Positions 1 through 8,491 of a stretch of 18,549 nt of DNA are shown piece after piece. The stretch is from Rachicladosporium sp. CCFEE 5018 (lineage: Eukaryota > Ascomycota > Dothideomycetes > Cladosporiales > Cladosporiaceae), in contig KZ111148.1 of assembly GCA_002077045.2 (NCBI GenBank), positions 1,698,070-1,716,618 on the forward strand, given 5' to 3'. Positions within the stretch are counted from its first letter, which is position 1, and each line of letters opens with the position of its first letter. Both the position numbers and the translations under genes were made by a program. The notes below the pieces were generated by a model, which was not told the DNA's origin, searched no databases, and was given only the letters and a program-made list of their open reading frames with translations.

Positions 1-956
1 TCGACATTCCATGCAAGATCGATGTTGTCGCGCACCTCGGCCAGCTCGTTGGCATTGAGTCGCAGGCTGAAGTCTCCGTGACGCAGGCCGTTCCGTTCGA
101 AGAATACGATGTCAATTCTGTCCGCCAAATGCTTTGTAGCAGCGATCAATTGTCCGCTTGGCTTCCAGCTGATCGCGCCACCGAGTCCGTTCACAGCCTC
201 ACTCACGCTTTCCAGGACACCCTCCCTCGAGAACACTCGGATGATCCTACGCTTAGGCGTTGAGTCAAGCACACTGTTCATGGCCACATACTGTCCATCG
301 CCCCGCCATGTCAAACTCGCCCTTCCATCGTCCAAGTCGCTGAGCTTTCCCTCATCGACATGCTCCGGCACTGTCGGATCTCGCAATGCCTTCGCACCCC
401 GTCCCTTGAACTGCGTCTCCGCCTTTCCCCAGCCGACCGAGACATGATCAGAGACCTTGACATCATCGGAAGTCAATGTGATGTTAGCTATGCTCTCGAA
501 GTCTCGAGTCATAAACAGCACGGTGTCTGCGTTGGTGACGATGGCAAGAAGCTCCTCGTCTGGACTCCATACTGCGGCTGCGATGCCAGCATCGACGGAG
601 CCGACAATCTCGATTGAGTCCTGATCAGGTGTGGCATCCTCGCGCACGGTGACGATGTCTCCGCCTGCGAGAACGAGAGTGATGAGTCCGGCGTCCGCGA
701 AGTGGTGAAGATTTAGGACTCGATCAACGGGTAGATCTGGATTCGGCGATGGTGCGTCCCAGGATGCTATCTTGAGGCTATCTTCGGGGTTGGAAGCATT
801 CTTGAAGCGCTTGACGGTAAGGAGAGTGTCAATCTCGGTAGGACCGAAGGCGCATATGAGTGAATCATCAGACGGGTCCCACGCAGTTGCGACGAGAGGT
901 GCAGATTCTTCGCCGAAGACGATTATCTCGTGGGCGATATTCCGCAGATTACGCAT
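1..956 (-). CDS. ELP1: Elongator complex subunit 1 (Elp1/Iki3), N-terminal part, cut by left window edge
   Basis: Elp1 is the scaffold of the Elongator complex, which installs cm5U/mcm5U-type modifications on wobble uridines of tRNA in the cytoplasm. The frame opens with an ATG at 956 (MRNLRNI) and runs without a stop or intron to base 3, giving 318 residues of a protein that is normally about 1,300. Seen directly: WD-like repeats (TAWDPSDDSL at 24-33, AAVWSPDEELLAIV at 127-140, AISWKPSGQLIAATKH at 261-276) and the family hallmark at about 176-205 (GWGKAETQFKGRG, then ALRDPTVPEHVDEG). This stretch corresponds to the first Elp1 beta-propeller; the second propeller, TPR region and dimerisation domain lie outside the window. 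The start is chosen because MRNL is the usual beginning of the family and the propeller begins at once. A CCAAT box lies 118 bp upstream. Identification is from recalled family sequence, not a search. Confidence 0.93.
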   Translation of the reverse strand, partial: MRNLRNIAHEIIVFGEESAPLVATAWDPSDDSLICAFGPTEIDTLLTVKRFKNASNPEDSLKIASWDAPSPNPDLPVDRVLNLHHFADAGLITLVLAGGDIVTVREDATPDQDSIEIVGSVDAGIAAAVWSPDEELLAIVTNADTVLFMTRDFESIANITLTSDDVKVSDHVSVGWGKAETQFKGRGAKALRDPTVPEHVDEGKLSDLDDGRASLTWRGDGQYVAMNSVLDSTPKRRIIRVFSREGVLESVSEAVNGLGGAISWKPSGQLIAATKHLADRIDIVFFERNGLRHGDFSLRLNANELAEVRDNIDLAWNV

Positions 957-1260
957 TGTATGAGTTGCATGCCTCAGTCGATCTCCCACGTTAACGCTGG
1001 CAGTGTAACATTGACATTTGTTTGAGATTGATATATTTTATGTACAGAAACGCTAGCGGGAAGGCCAAGCGAGCCAATCAGCTTACAATATGTCTCGAAG
1101 TGAAGCTCCCGTAGTATTGCGTTGCTATCCTCGTCGCAATCGCGCCGTAGAACTTGCACATGTACCGCAGACGAGTGTCACGACGTGACCGAGTGCTAGG
1201 TCCTCCAGCCGCATTGGTCCTCCCGCCATCCCTCCAAACCGCCTTAGCCCAGCGCACCCT
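957..1260. promoter_or_regulatory. Intergenic: ELP1 promoter and COX8 3' flank
   Basis: The stretch lies between the ELP1 start and the COX8 stop, both on the minus strand, so it must hold the ELP1 promoter and leader and the COX8 3' UTR. A CCAAT pentamer is at 1074-1078 (followed by CA), 118 bp before the ELP1 ATG, and an AT-rich patch is at about 1027-1042. The CCAAT/Hap-complex role is inferred from the motif alone. No convincing coding sequence: the open frames here are short and resemble nothing. Confidence 0.5.
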
Positions 1261-1608
1261 CTATTTGTTCTTGTACGTCTGCCACACTGTCCACATCGTC
1301 AGCACCTGCCAATCATCCACATCTTCGTCCAAGTCTCAAGCTTACCTGCGATGCCGAATGGTGCTCCAAATCCAACAGCTATGGCCGCGTTAGCTTATCT
1401 CTTCGACCTCAGCGCCTCTCGCCCAACTCGTGTGCCTACCCATGAACGTCCAGTATCTCACCGCAAAGAATCTTGTGAGTGGATTGAATGGAATGTTGCT
1501 TCGCGGTCCCTCGGGGTAATGGTACGGCGAGGCGAACTGGGGGCGTGTGGTATAGAAGCCGCGGCGGGCGGTGGTGGCCGGCAGGCGGGCGACTGTTCGG
1601 GAGAGCAT
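1261..1608 (-). CDS. COX8: Cytochrome c oxidase subunit VIII (Cox8, COX7C family), three exons
   Basis: Cox8 is a small one-helix subunit of respiratory complex IV in the mitochondrial inner membrane. Exons on the minus strand are 1608-1440, 1378-1346 and 1286-1261. Intron 1 (61 nt, GTAGGC donor, GCTAAC branch, TAG acceptor) and intron 2 (59 nt, GTAAGC donor, GCTGAC branch, CAG acceptor) restore a 75-aa frame ending TYKNK. The N-terminus (MLSRTVARLP, then RRGFYTT at 15-21) is an arginine-rich, acid-free presequence with a plausible processing site near residue 18. The mature part carries the family core SPYHYPEGPRSNIPFNP (27-43), then a membrane helix ending in PFGIAVWQTYK. Without splicing exon 1 runs into a stop and the helix is lost, which supports the model. 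An in-frame ATG at 1635 would add nine residues; 1608 is preferred because it begins the presequence cleanly. Confidence 0.93.
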
Positions 1609-1995
1609 GCTATAGATGTCAGTAGATTGTATCATGGACCGGATGTAGGCGAGGCGTACGTTGTGTCGGATGTGTAGTACTTGGCTGAGTCGTAAGGGTG
1701 TGGTCGACGCATTGAGGGCGTTCGAGATGCCTCCGAGCTTCGCGGTCGGATTGCCTCAGGCTGCAAGGCACGCCACCGACTGGAGTTGCTAACAGTGCAC
1801 CGCTCAATCTTGGACACCAATGATGGCGCTTTTCCATCTCGTCGAGTCCGTTCGAGAAGGCCATCCACGTCAAGACCTCTTTCTAGCCACGCATTGAGAT
1901 TACGGAACAGCAGAAGTAGTGAGCGCCAAGTCAGAGCTTCTAATCGACATGGGCATGACATCTATGCATTATCTATACTGTACAACGTATCGCTT
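1609..1995. promoter_or_regulatory. Intergenic: COX8 promoter and desaturase 3' flank
   Basis: The region separates the COX8 start from the desaturase stop, both on the minus strand, and should contain the COX8 promoter. A CCAAT box sits at 1817-1821, about 210 bp upstream of the COX8 ATG. Hap-complex control through CCAAT is well known for fungal respiratory genes, so the motif is plausible here, but a pentamer alone is weak evidence. Overlapping open frames on both strands look like chance. Confidence 0.4.
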
Positions 1996-3193
1996 TCATC
2001 TCGACACCAGCGGCGGCTGGGCATGCATCGCGCCCTCGCCAGCGCCAACTTTCCTTCCACCCTCCTTCCTCTTCACTCTACACCACAAGCCGACCTCCTT
2101 TTCCCGGATAAACTGCCAGGTCACGCCCACCCAGCTGTGATGGCAGGGCAGATCGCAGTAGAACTCGTTCGCAATCTCGTTGAGCTTCCATAGCCTCGTC
2201 CAAGGTATAGCCGGGAAATCGTGATGCTCGTTGTGTAATCCCACGTTGTAGGTGAAGATGTTGAGTATCCCGTAGTACGAGAACGTCTCCGGTGGTGGCG
2301 CTAGCTTCGCTGCCTCGCTCTTCCGCCCTTCTGCCAATCGTGCATGCTGCGAGAACACGTAGTGCTCCGCTATGAAGTGTCCTGCGCACGGGTGTAGCGA
2401 TCCCGCCAAGAAGGAGCTCATGATGAAGTATCCCAGCGCCATACCGCCAAACACCTTGAGTATCGCGACATCGAATGCGATCTGAGCCGCGATGTTGAAG
2501 GCGTGGATGTTGGTCAGAGGAATCTTGTAGACCATCATGGGTCGAAGGGCGTAGAACAGGATCTGGAAGGTACAGAAGAAGGCCTTTCCTCCGACAGAGT
2601 CGAGGAACCAGGCTTCGAGGGCAGTGGGGAGGTCGGTGTCCAAGCCATCGACGCCGAGCGACTTGTGATGAGTGAGGTGGTAGGGCTGGATTGCTTTAGT
2701 ATGAAGAGAGTGAGTGGGAGGTATTGCGGCTTACTCTGAAAGACGCCGAGTATGGGATGCCAATTGGTAGGTTGGCTACCACGGCGAAGAGTCTGTTGGC
2801 CAAGGGTGACTTGAAGGCGAGGTTATGTGAGATCTCGTGAATGGCGAGGAAGAGGTTTTGGTTCGCGGTCGCGCCAATGATGTAGGCGGTGGTAAGGAAG
2901 CGCCATGAGAAGAAGGCTGCGTCTTTCACGAACCAGGAGCAGAAGACCTGTAGCGCGACAACGGCCAGTACGACGGGTATCGTCAATGGTTCAGGTCCGC
3001 ACAGCTTCAGGACTTCTGGATGTGCTTTTATGATCGCCTGTCGCCTCGTCCTATCTGGTTCCTCGGTGTATGCCCAAAAGAAATCGTCCCGCTCTTTGCC
3101 ATTGGCTTTCATGCTGGCTGTGTTGACATCGAGGGGTATTGTCTTAGCCTCAGTAGGCTGCGCTATCGTGGCGGTAAGGACTGTGGACGGCAT
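1996..3193 (-). CDS. DES1: Sphingolipid (dihydroceramide) delta-4 desaturase, two exons
   Basis: The enzyme introduces the 4,5-trans double bond into the long-chain base of dihydroceramide, feeding mainly the glucosylceramide branch; it is a di-iron ER membrane protein that uses cytochrome b5. Exons are 3193-2735 and 2685-1996, joined by removing a 49-nt intron (GTAAGC donor, TACTAA branch, CAG acceptor), giving 382 aa. Visible: the N-terminal Lipid_DES signature (DDFFWAYTEEPDRTRRQAI at about 36-54), hydrophobic spans near 70-88 and 93-117, and all three histidine boxes: HEISH (119-123), HLTHH (156-160, immediately after the splice junction) and HNEHH (304-308). The second box is only complete if the intron is removed, which supports the junction. 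Length and motif spacing are normal for the family. No sign of decay. Symbol use varies between fungi (DES1, dsd1). Confidence 0.94.
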
Positions 3194-3562
3194 GGCTACT
3201 GTTCACGCCGGGAAGATGAAGTCCTCGGAGACACGCCGTGGTCTAAAACGCCTAAGGGTCGATGGGAACAGCGGGCAATGGGAGGCAAGCTAGTGTTGGA
3301 CCCTTGACAAGTCAATATGACTTGGCGGAAAACGTGCATGCATGAGGGAGGGTTCGAGACTTTCATTTCGAGGTCCTCGATTTTTCATAGTGTTAAGCAG
3401 CAGCGGGATGGACGAGAAATGCATCAGATATCAAGACGGATATTGGGGTCGCTTGTGGCATCGTTCAATCATTCAAAGCAATCACGATCTATAGTCAGCC
3501 CTTCGTCTCGATCCCATATCGCTAAGTCCACCAGGACAAACAAATCGCACAACTTCGCATCC
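3194..3562. promoter_or_regulatory. Intergenic: desaturase promoter and SERF-like 3' flank
   Basis: Both flanking genes are on the minus strand, so this holds the desaturase promoter. Its most notable content is a perfect 7-bp inverted repeat with a 3-nt spacer at 3308-3324, itself overlapping a second inverted repeat, TTGAC-AA-GTCAA, at 3304-3315 (see the separate entry). The remainder shows no gene-like frame; the plus-strand frame across 3317-3688 is antisense to the SERF-like 3' exon and resembles no family. Confidence 0.45.
3304..3324. promoter_or_regulatory. Overlapping palindromes with TGAC half-sites upstream of the desaturase
   Basis: CAAGTCA (3308-3314) and TGACTTG (3318-3324) form a perfect 7-bp inverted repeat around the spacer ATA. 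TTGAC (3304-3308) and GTCAA (3311-3315) form a second one sharing the middle half-site. The cluster ends 110 bp upstream of the desaturase ATG at 3193, a typical position for a dimeric-factor site. TGAC is the core half-site of many bZIP factors; which factor binds here, if any, is unknown. Confidence 0.35.
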
Positions 3563-3869
3563 TCATTTCTTGCCTCCAGCAGCAGCCTCAGCTTTCTTCT
3601 TCTCTTCGGCTGTAGAAGAGTCAGTATTGACTCTGTTACCGGATCACAAGGGAGCAAGACGTACCAGCCAACTGCTTCTCGCGCATGATCTTCGCAACTT
3701 CGTCCTTGTTGCGCATCTGCTCCGAGCCACTCATCGTGGTCTTATTCTTCTAAGAAATCATGTCAGTCAAGGAATGACCATCTAAAGGCTGGAGAGAGGG
3801 ACATACCACGTTGCCGGCCTTCTTTGCAGCTGCCTCCCGAGCGTTTTCACGCTGATTGCCACGCGCCAT
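3563..3869 (-). CDS. SERF/4F5-like small basic protein, three exons
   Basis: The product is a 64-aa, lysine- and glutamate-rich protein of the small EDRK-rich factor (4F5) family; animal members bind nucleic acids and modulate amyloid aggregation. Exons on the minus strand are 3869-3807, 3749-3665 and 3609-3563. Intron 1 is 57 nt (GTATGT donor, CTGAC branch, TAG acceptor) and intron 2 is 55 nt (GTACGT donor, ACTGAC branch, CAG acceptor). The N-terminus MARGNQRE is the invariant opening of the family. It is followed by a basic stretch (AAAKKAG at 13-19), a TMSGSEQ-type linker at 26-32 and a charged helix to the end (KIMREKQLAAEEKKKAE, 41-57). No membrane or signal segment. All three exons are too short to be found without splicing. 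Family assignment is strong at the N-terminus; the fungal role is unknown. Confidence 0.88.
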
Positions 3870-4868
3870 GTCGTGCGATGCTGATTGTCCACCGAGATTT
3901 GCGGAGAAATTGAGAAGGACTTCTGGTCGCTTGTGGTAACACTCTTCAATCTATTGCGAATCTGTGCGGTGTATGTGGCGGTCTGATGAGAGGAAAAGAT
4001 CGGGTTATCGTAGCGACTGAATAAGGATGGTGGCAGCGGTCCGCCCCGCAAGAGGCTAAGTTCGCCACACGTGCCGTTGCCTCACGACCATAACACGCTC
4101 TTCGTCGAGGTGACAACTACATCAATTGACGATCCAAATACCTAGCTCTAATATCACTATCGCACCAATATCGCGGTATGCCGACTGTTCAAGCCTTGGC
4201 GGCAGTCTGAGTCATGTAGATTGGCACACCAAGCAGATCGCGAAGAAGCTTTGACTCGACTCTGAAACTGAAGCGCGCTTCGTGCAGCAGCAAACGGAAA
4301 CCTATCGATTAGTGTCGCACGGCCAGGTCTCGACGCGAGCGGGAACAAGCATACCTTTGGCCAGTCGAGAGCCAATGGCGCGCAGCAGGTCTTGCAACTA
4401 GCTACATCTGACGCTCAGTATGGTCCGTTTCGTACAAAGTGTATCGCGCTTTTCTGTTCCTATAACGTGTTTCATGCCTCACGTTGACCACACGCTCGTC
4501 GTGAGGATCTTCGAGTGTCGAGCACAGGCGCGTGAATACCGGATAGCAGCGCTCGCGACAATAGCAACAGCGGCTATGATCGCGCAAATCAGTCACGCGC
4601 CTGGATTTGAACGAGAATAAGCTACCGCGGTATTCTTCCTACATCCTCTTCTTATTGTTAGTTCTGCTATTGTTGTCAGGAATAATCCATAGCCTTCGCG
4701 GCGCTGGTCGTCTCTCTTTCCTTCTGCTTCCTACTCATCGTTCACCTTACACCTGACCAACGCAGCCATACTTGCAATCACAAATTCTATCACGACCCGC
4801 GAAACCCACCGTCCGACACACTGCTGGCCAGCTGTAACATATCCTAATCGACTACTTAAAGACTGCAC
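3870..4868. promoter_or_regulatory. Divergent intergenic region between the SERF-like and four-TM genes
   Basis: About 1 kb lies between two divergently transcribed genes and should hold both promoters. On the SERF-like side a perfect E-box, CACGTG, is at 4068-4073, about 200 bp upstream of its ATG. On the four-TM side the strand is pyrimidine-rich from about 4630 to 4760 (CT tracts), as is common around fungal transcription starts. In the middle, the minus strand carries an intron-like segment (4302-4354) flanked by frames that join; it may belong to an unannotated small transcript (see findings). No confident protein gene was recognised. Confidence 0.45.
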
Positions 4869-4897
4869 ATGTTCCTGCGGTTGTGGCCAACAGAGAA

Positions 4898-4949
4898 GTA
4901 AGTACACCGAGAAGACCATGCAGGAAACGCGCTGACAGCCATACTGTAG
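4898..4949 (+). other. Candidate 5' intron upstream of the four-TM gene
   Basis: A 52-nt segment begins GTAAGT, contains GCTGAC at 4931-4936 and ends in GTAG, matching the size and signals of the introns that can be proved from coding frames in this window. Removing it joins an upstream ATG (4869) in frame to the ATG at 5047, with no stop, adding 42 residues. Leaving it in places a TAA at 4899-4901, making a 10-codon upstream ORF. It may equally be a plain 5' UTR intron. Confidence 0.55.
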
Positions 4950-5046
4950 ACTGCTTTACGTCCCAATCGAGAGCCCGAAGCTCGAGAAGATCGCATCTTT
5001 CCTACAACCATCACAAAGTGAGCAGCACGAGGAGGAAACGAACAAC

Positions 5047-6107
5047 ATGACGCTCTCACCTAAGTCACTCGCCGGTCCTGGCTACGTGATCCTGAACGGC
5101 ATCCGCGTCATGAACGTGATCGGATTTATGGCCGTGATCACAGCCAGCATCGTCATGCTCGTCAAGACCTCGGTCTCGTCAAAGTTCTTCTTCTTCGACG
5201 CTGTTACGCATGTCTTGATCGCAATCACCAGCAGTACGTTGCGTCGAGCTTTCATATCATCCCTGTTGCAACACTGACTGTATCTTAGTGTTCCTACTAT
5301 GCTCGGAGCTCTCACTTTTCCGCGGTTACTATGCACGCAATTGGCCTCTGCTCAGCCCTTCGCACGGCTTCGTGGCACTTGCACTTTCCATGATCGTTCT
5401 CGGTATCAATATGCTGGGTAACCTCAACAAGGAAGCTACAAGCCAGGAGTCCCTCGGCTTGGCCTTCTGGCGCATCGTTATCAGCTCAGGCTGCATCATC
5501 TTCGTACTCGGCTGGGCAAATTTGATAGCCGTAAGTTCCTTGCTGCTTTCTTCATGAAGGGTGTTGCTGACACCACTATCAGAGCTACGTGTTCCGCGAC
5601 CGCAGCAAGAACATCACCGCCCGCCAGGTCCGTGCCAAAGGCGCTGTTGCAGTGCACAAGACGCCCATGCCCTCATCAGCAAGCCAATCGACTACACCTT
5701 CCGCTCCTGAGCTCGCGGCCTCGTACATTTCCCACCCGTCGCCAAAGCCGTACAGTCCGCTTCGCCTCTTCCACACGCCTACAACCCATCGCACATCCCT
5801 GCTTCCCTCCTACCACAACACCACATCACCACCATACCCTACCGCAGCTCCGATCTCCCCAACAAGCAAGTACTCTCGCACCACCGACTGCCCGAAGAAG
5901 AGTGTTTGGGGCGCCTTCACTCGAGGTCGCAAGAGTGGTCGGGCTAGCGTAGGACCTCAGCTCCCAGTGAACGTTGAGAAGGAGGTGGAGATCTCGGGTC
6001 CGATTGGAGTGAATCCGCAGTTTGCGCATCTGGTGGCAAGACCAGACAGTGCTTTCCACCCGAGCAGAGGTGGCGAAGCTGAGGCGTTCAGATGGAGACC
6101 TACTTAG
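5047..6107 (+). CDS. Fungal four-transmembrane protein of unknown function (DUF7598-like), three exons
   Basis: Exons are 5047-5233, 5289-5530 and 5583-6107, with introns of 55 nt (GTACGT, CTGAC, TAG) and 52 nt (GTAAGT, CTGAC, CAG), giving 317 aa. The first 145 residues form a compact membrane domain with four hydrophobic spans at about 17-39, 50-72, 89-107 and 123-145. Conserved-looking motifs include SPKSLAGPGYVILN at the start, KFFFFDAV (46-53), RGYYARNWPLLSP (74-86) and a GNLNK loop (106-110). Residues 146-317 are a hydrophilic, Pro/Ser-rich tail with a basic patch (TRGRKSGR, 256-263). I recall this N-terminal domain from many ascomycetes, catalogued as DUF7598 I believe; no function is known to me. 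The 5047 start has A at -3; an in-frame ATG at 4869 would extend the protein to 359 aa if the candidate upstream intron is removed. Confidence 0.82.
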
Positions 6108-6757
6108 ACGATACGTGACGAGAAGGCGGACAGATGGGATGGCGTTCAGGGTTGGGCGATGCTTGATGATATCCAATTTGCTTCGCAATGGCGCTCAGGA
6201 ACAGTAATGACGAGGTGATAGAAGGCCTGCAAATCGAGCTGAAGCGCTCAGATGTTTCGTAAAGACGCTCGCTACAATGAAAATTTCACACAACACAAGG
6301 CGGCAGCACTCCCGTACTTCACCTATACATCTCATGTTCGGACTGTGTTGACCGTCTGCAAAACATGCGAAGACCGCACTGTACGCGATTTCATGACTTT
6401 TCCCTCGTTGTAGACGTACGTTAGCAGCATGGTGCACGGTCTAAGAGCAAGTCAAATCGAAACACTGAGATCCCGTATCGTGAACTCCGCGACACCGCCA
6501 AGGCTTTGTGATCGACGTCCGCGATGCTCAAAGAGGCACTATGCGGCGCCATGCGCAGTCGATCATGCTGATTCATCCCACTTGGCAATCGACGCCAATA
6601 GCTTCAGCCTTATGGCGGTGCAGGACAGGAAGGATGATCATCTCGGACTGCCCGATGCGGATGAGAGTATACATCGATGCGGTCTCGCGACCCTCAGCTG
6701 CTTCATTGGGGGTGAGCGAGAGACATTGCTGGCTTTCCACGAGCCCACAGTCGGATC
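6108..6757. promoter_or_regulatory. Intergenic: Zn2Cys6 gene promoter and four-TM gene 3' flank
   Basis: Between two genes on the plus strand, 650 bp. I see no gene: the plus-strand frame from 6429 overlaps the start of the Zn2Cys6 gene in another frame and resembles no family, and the minus-strand frame at 6195-6437 is likewise unlike a protein. No long repeat or clear palindrome beyond short ones such as GTGCAC was noticed. It presumably contains the promoter of the transcription factor. Confidence 0.4.
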
Positions 6758-8491
6758 ATGCCGGGTGTACCATCGGGACGTGGATGTGAAGCTTGCCGTA
6801 AGGCAAAGAAGAAGGTAATTAACTCCACTCAGCAGGAGTACTACATGACAGCTGACGTCTGCATAGTGCGGTCAGGAGCTCCCGTCCTGTTTGAGATGTA
6901 CGCGCCGCGGACTGCAGTGCAACGGCAACGGGGAGCGAAGGTACAAGTTCATCCAAGAAGAGATTCTCCCGAAGCGCAAAAAGGAGCCTTCGCCCGACAA
7001 GGCGGTGATCTTCCTCGCTAAGCCCGTGCCCGCACTCAGCGATGAGGTCTCGTCACTTGCGAGTGCCTTCGTGTCGACCCTGAGCATCACCGATCCTAGG
7101 TACAGTGTGATGTGCTATGGAGTGTTCCTACCCGACATCCCGGCGCGAATGGGGAAGCACCCGGCGCTGGACGCATCGATAGCTGCGTTGACGCATGCAT
7201 ACCCTGTAGTACATACTTCGCAACCCACCCAGCTTGCGCTCTCGAAGTACGGCAGCGCTCTGGCAGCGTTGCGGGTGGCACTGGAGGATGACGATGTCAA
7301 GAAGAGTATGCTCGAGATCCTGTGTGCGATCTATTTCCTCATGGTTACGCAGGTGCGTAGACCGATGCTTTCGGACACGAGCTGAATTGACGATACTCAG
7401 ATATGGCTATCAAGGCCGGGAGAACGGACACTCAGCCATGGCGAAGCCATTGCGAGCGTCCTGGACGCTGTAGCCGGTACTTTCGACATCACCAATTTGG
7501 GTAATGGCTTCGCTCATCAGCTGCTCGCAGCGCTGTGTCTTGTGGTCGTACGTCTCTGCCGCTTCATCTGGGTACTACCCAAGAAAGCTGACGTATGCCT
7601 CAGCTCATGGAGTCCGTCTTCAATCCAAAGTGCAACCTCCATCCTTGGTACTACACGAACATCGTCGCCCTCTCTGGTCCCGCCAGCCCGAAGAACCTCG
7701 ACACACATGCCTCAAAGAAGGGAGGTCTCACCCACGACAGCCTCTGCCTCTGGACACTGGCCCAAATACCTTTATACGTACGAAACCCGTCCAGATACCT
7801 GATAGAAATCAACATCGCCTACCGGAACGCCCTCGTAGATCTACAAGAACTCAGCACCCGCAAAGCCCGATTCCTGACCCATATCGCCTCCCTCCCAGAT
7901 CCCTCCAAATCTCCCCTCGGCAGTGTCCTCCCCCTTCTTCAAACAGCCCACAGCACGCTCCTAGCCGTAACTCTGATCTACAACATCCTGCTATCCCTCT
8001 ACTGCCCCTCCTCGGACTCCATACCACCAACACTCACCAACTTGCCCTACGGCCCCTCGCCCTATTCCTCGACCCTCCCCTCGCAATCAGAACTCGACCA
8101 CTCAGCCACTCACCTCATATCCGAAGTCCTCATCCTAGCCCACACAGTCTCTCGCTACCGGCCCTTAGGCGCAGCCTACATGCCCATAGCCCTCGTAGCA
8201 GCCTACATTGTCTGCCCGGCCTCACCACCAAATACCAGCGAGCAGGACATGCTAATGGGCATGCTAAGGGAATGGGAGACTGATTTCGGGTGTGCGAAGT
8301 GGGTTGGAGTCGCGGAGAGGTGTAGAGGGAAGTTTTGGGAGATGCGGACAAGGGGCGAGAGGTGGGGCATAATGATGCAGGGGGTCGCGCAGGAAGGGTG
8401 GAGTGAGGTGGCGAATGGGGAAGTGGGGTTGTCAAGTGCAGAGGAGAGGGTGGGCGGGTGTGAGGGGGATGTAGGGTGTGCTGTGCAGTGA
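6758..8491 (+). CDS. Zn(2)-Cys(6) fungal transcription factor, four exons
   Basis: Exons 6758-6814, 6867-7352, 7401-7547 and 7604-8491 join in phase to 525 aa after removal of introns of 52, 48 and 56 nt. The N-terminus is a binuclear zinc cluster with C10, C13, C20, C27, C30 and C37, i.e. C-x2-C-x6-C-x6-C-x2-C-x6-C, with the usual basic loop (RKAKKK, 14-19). Intron 1 falls exactly between K19 and C20, so the cluster exists only in spliced mRNA. A basic linker follows (PKRKKEP, about 53-59). The remainder is a helical regulatory region (LSKYGSALAALRVAL, LLAALCLVV, then LMESVFNPKCNLHPWYY after the last junction) of the kind common in fungal-specific factors. Expected to bind CGG-containing sites in the nucleus; targets unknown. 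No neighbouring biosynthetic cluster suggests a pathway. The last about 60 residues are Gly/Glu-rich and poorly conserved in appearance. Confidence 0.9.

Noticed and set aside
4585..4640. Possible tRNA on the minus strand: GTTCAAATCC near 4601-4613 resembles a T-loop.
   Set aside because: The T-stem has a mismatch, and no matching acceptor stem, anticodon arm or D-arm is found at the required distance.
6429..6818. A 129-codon plus-strand frame upstream of and overlapping the zinc-cluster gene.
   Set aside because: It overlaps the zinc-cluster exon in a different frame, lacks any recognisable domain and has irregular composition.
7504..8283. A 259-codon plus-strand frame rich in Pro, Ser, Arg and His.
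   Set aside because: It is a shifted reading of the C-rich last exon of the Zn2Cys6 gene; the composition reflects the base skew.
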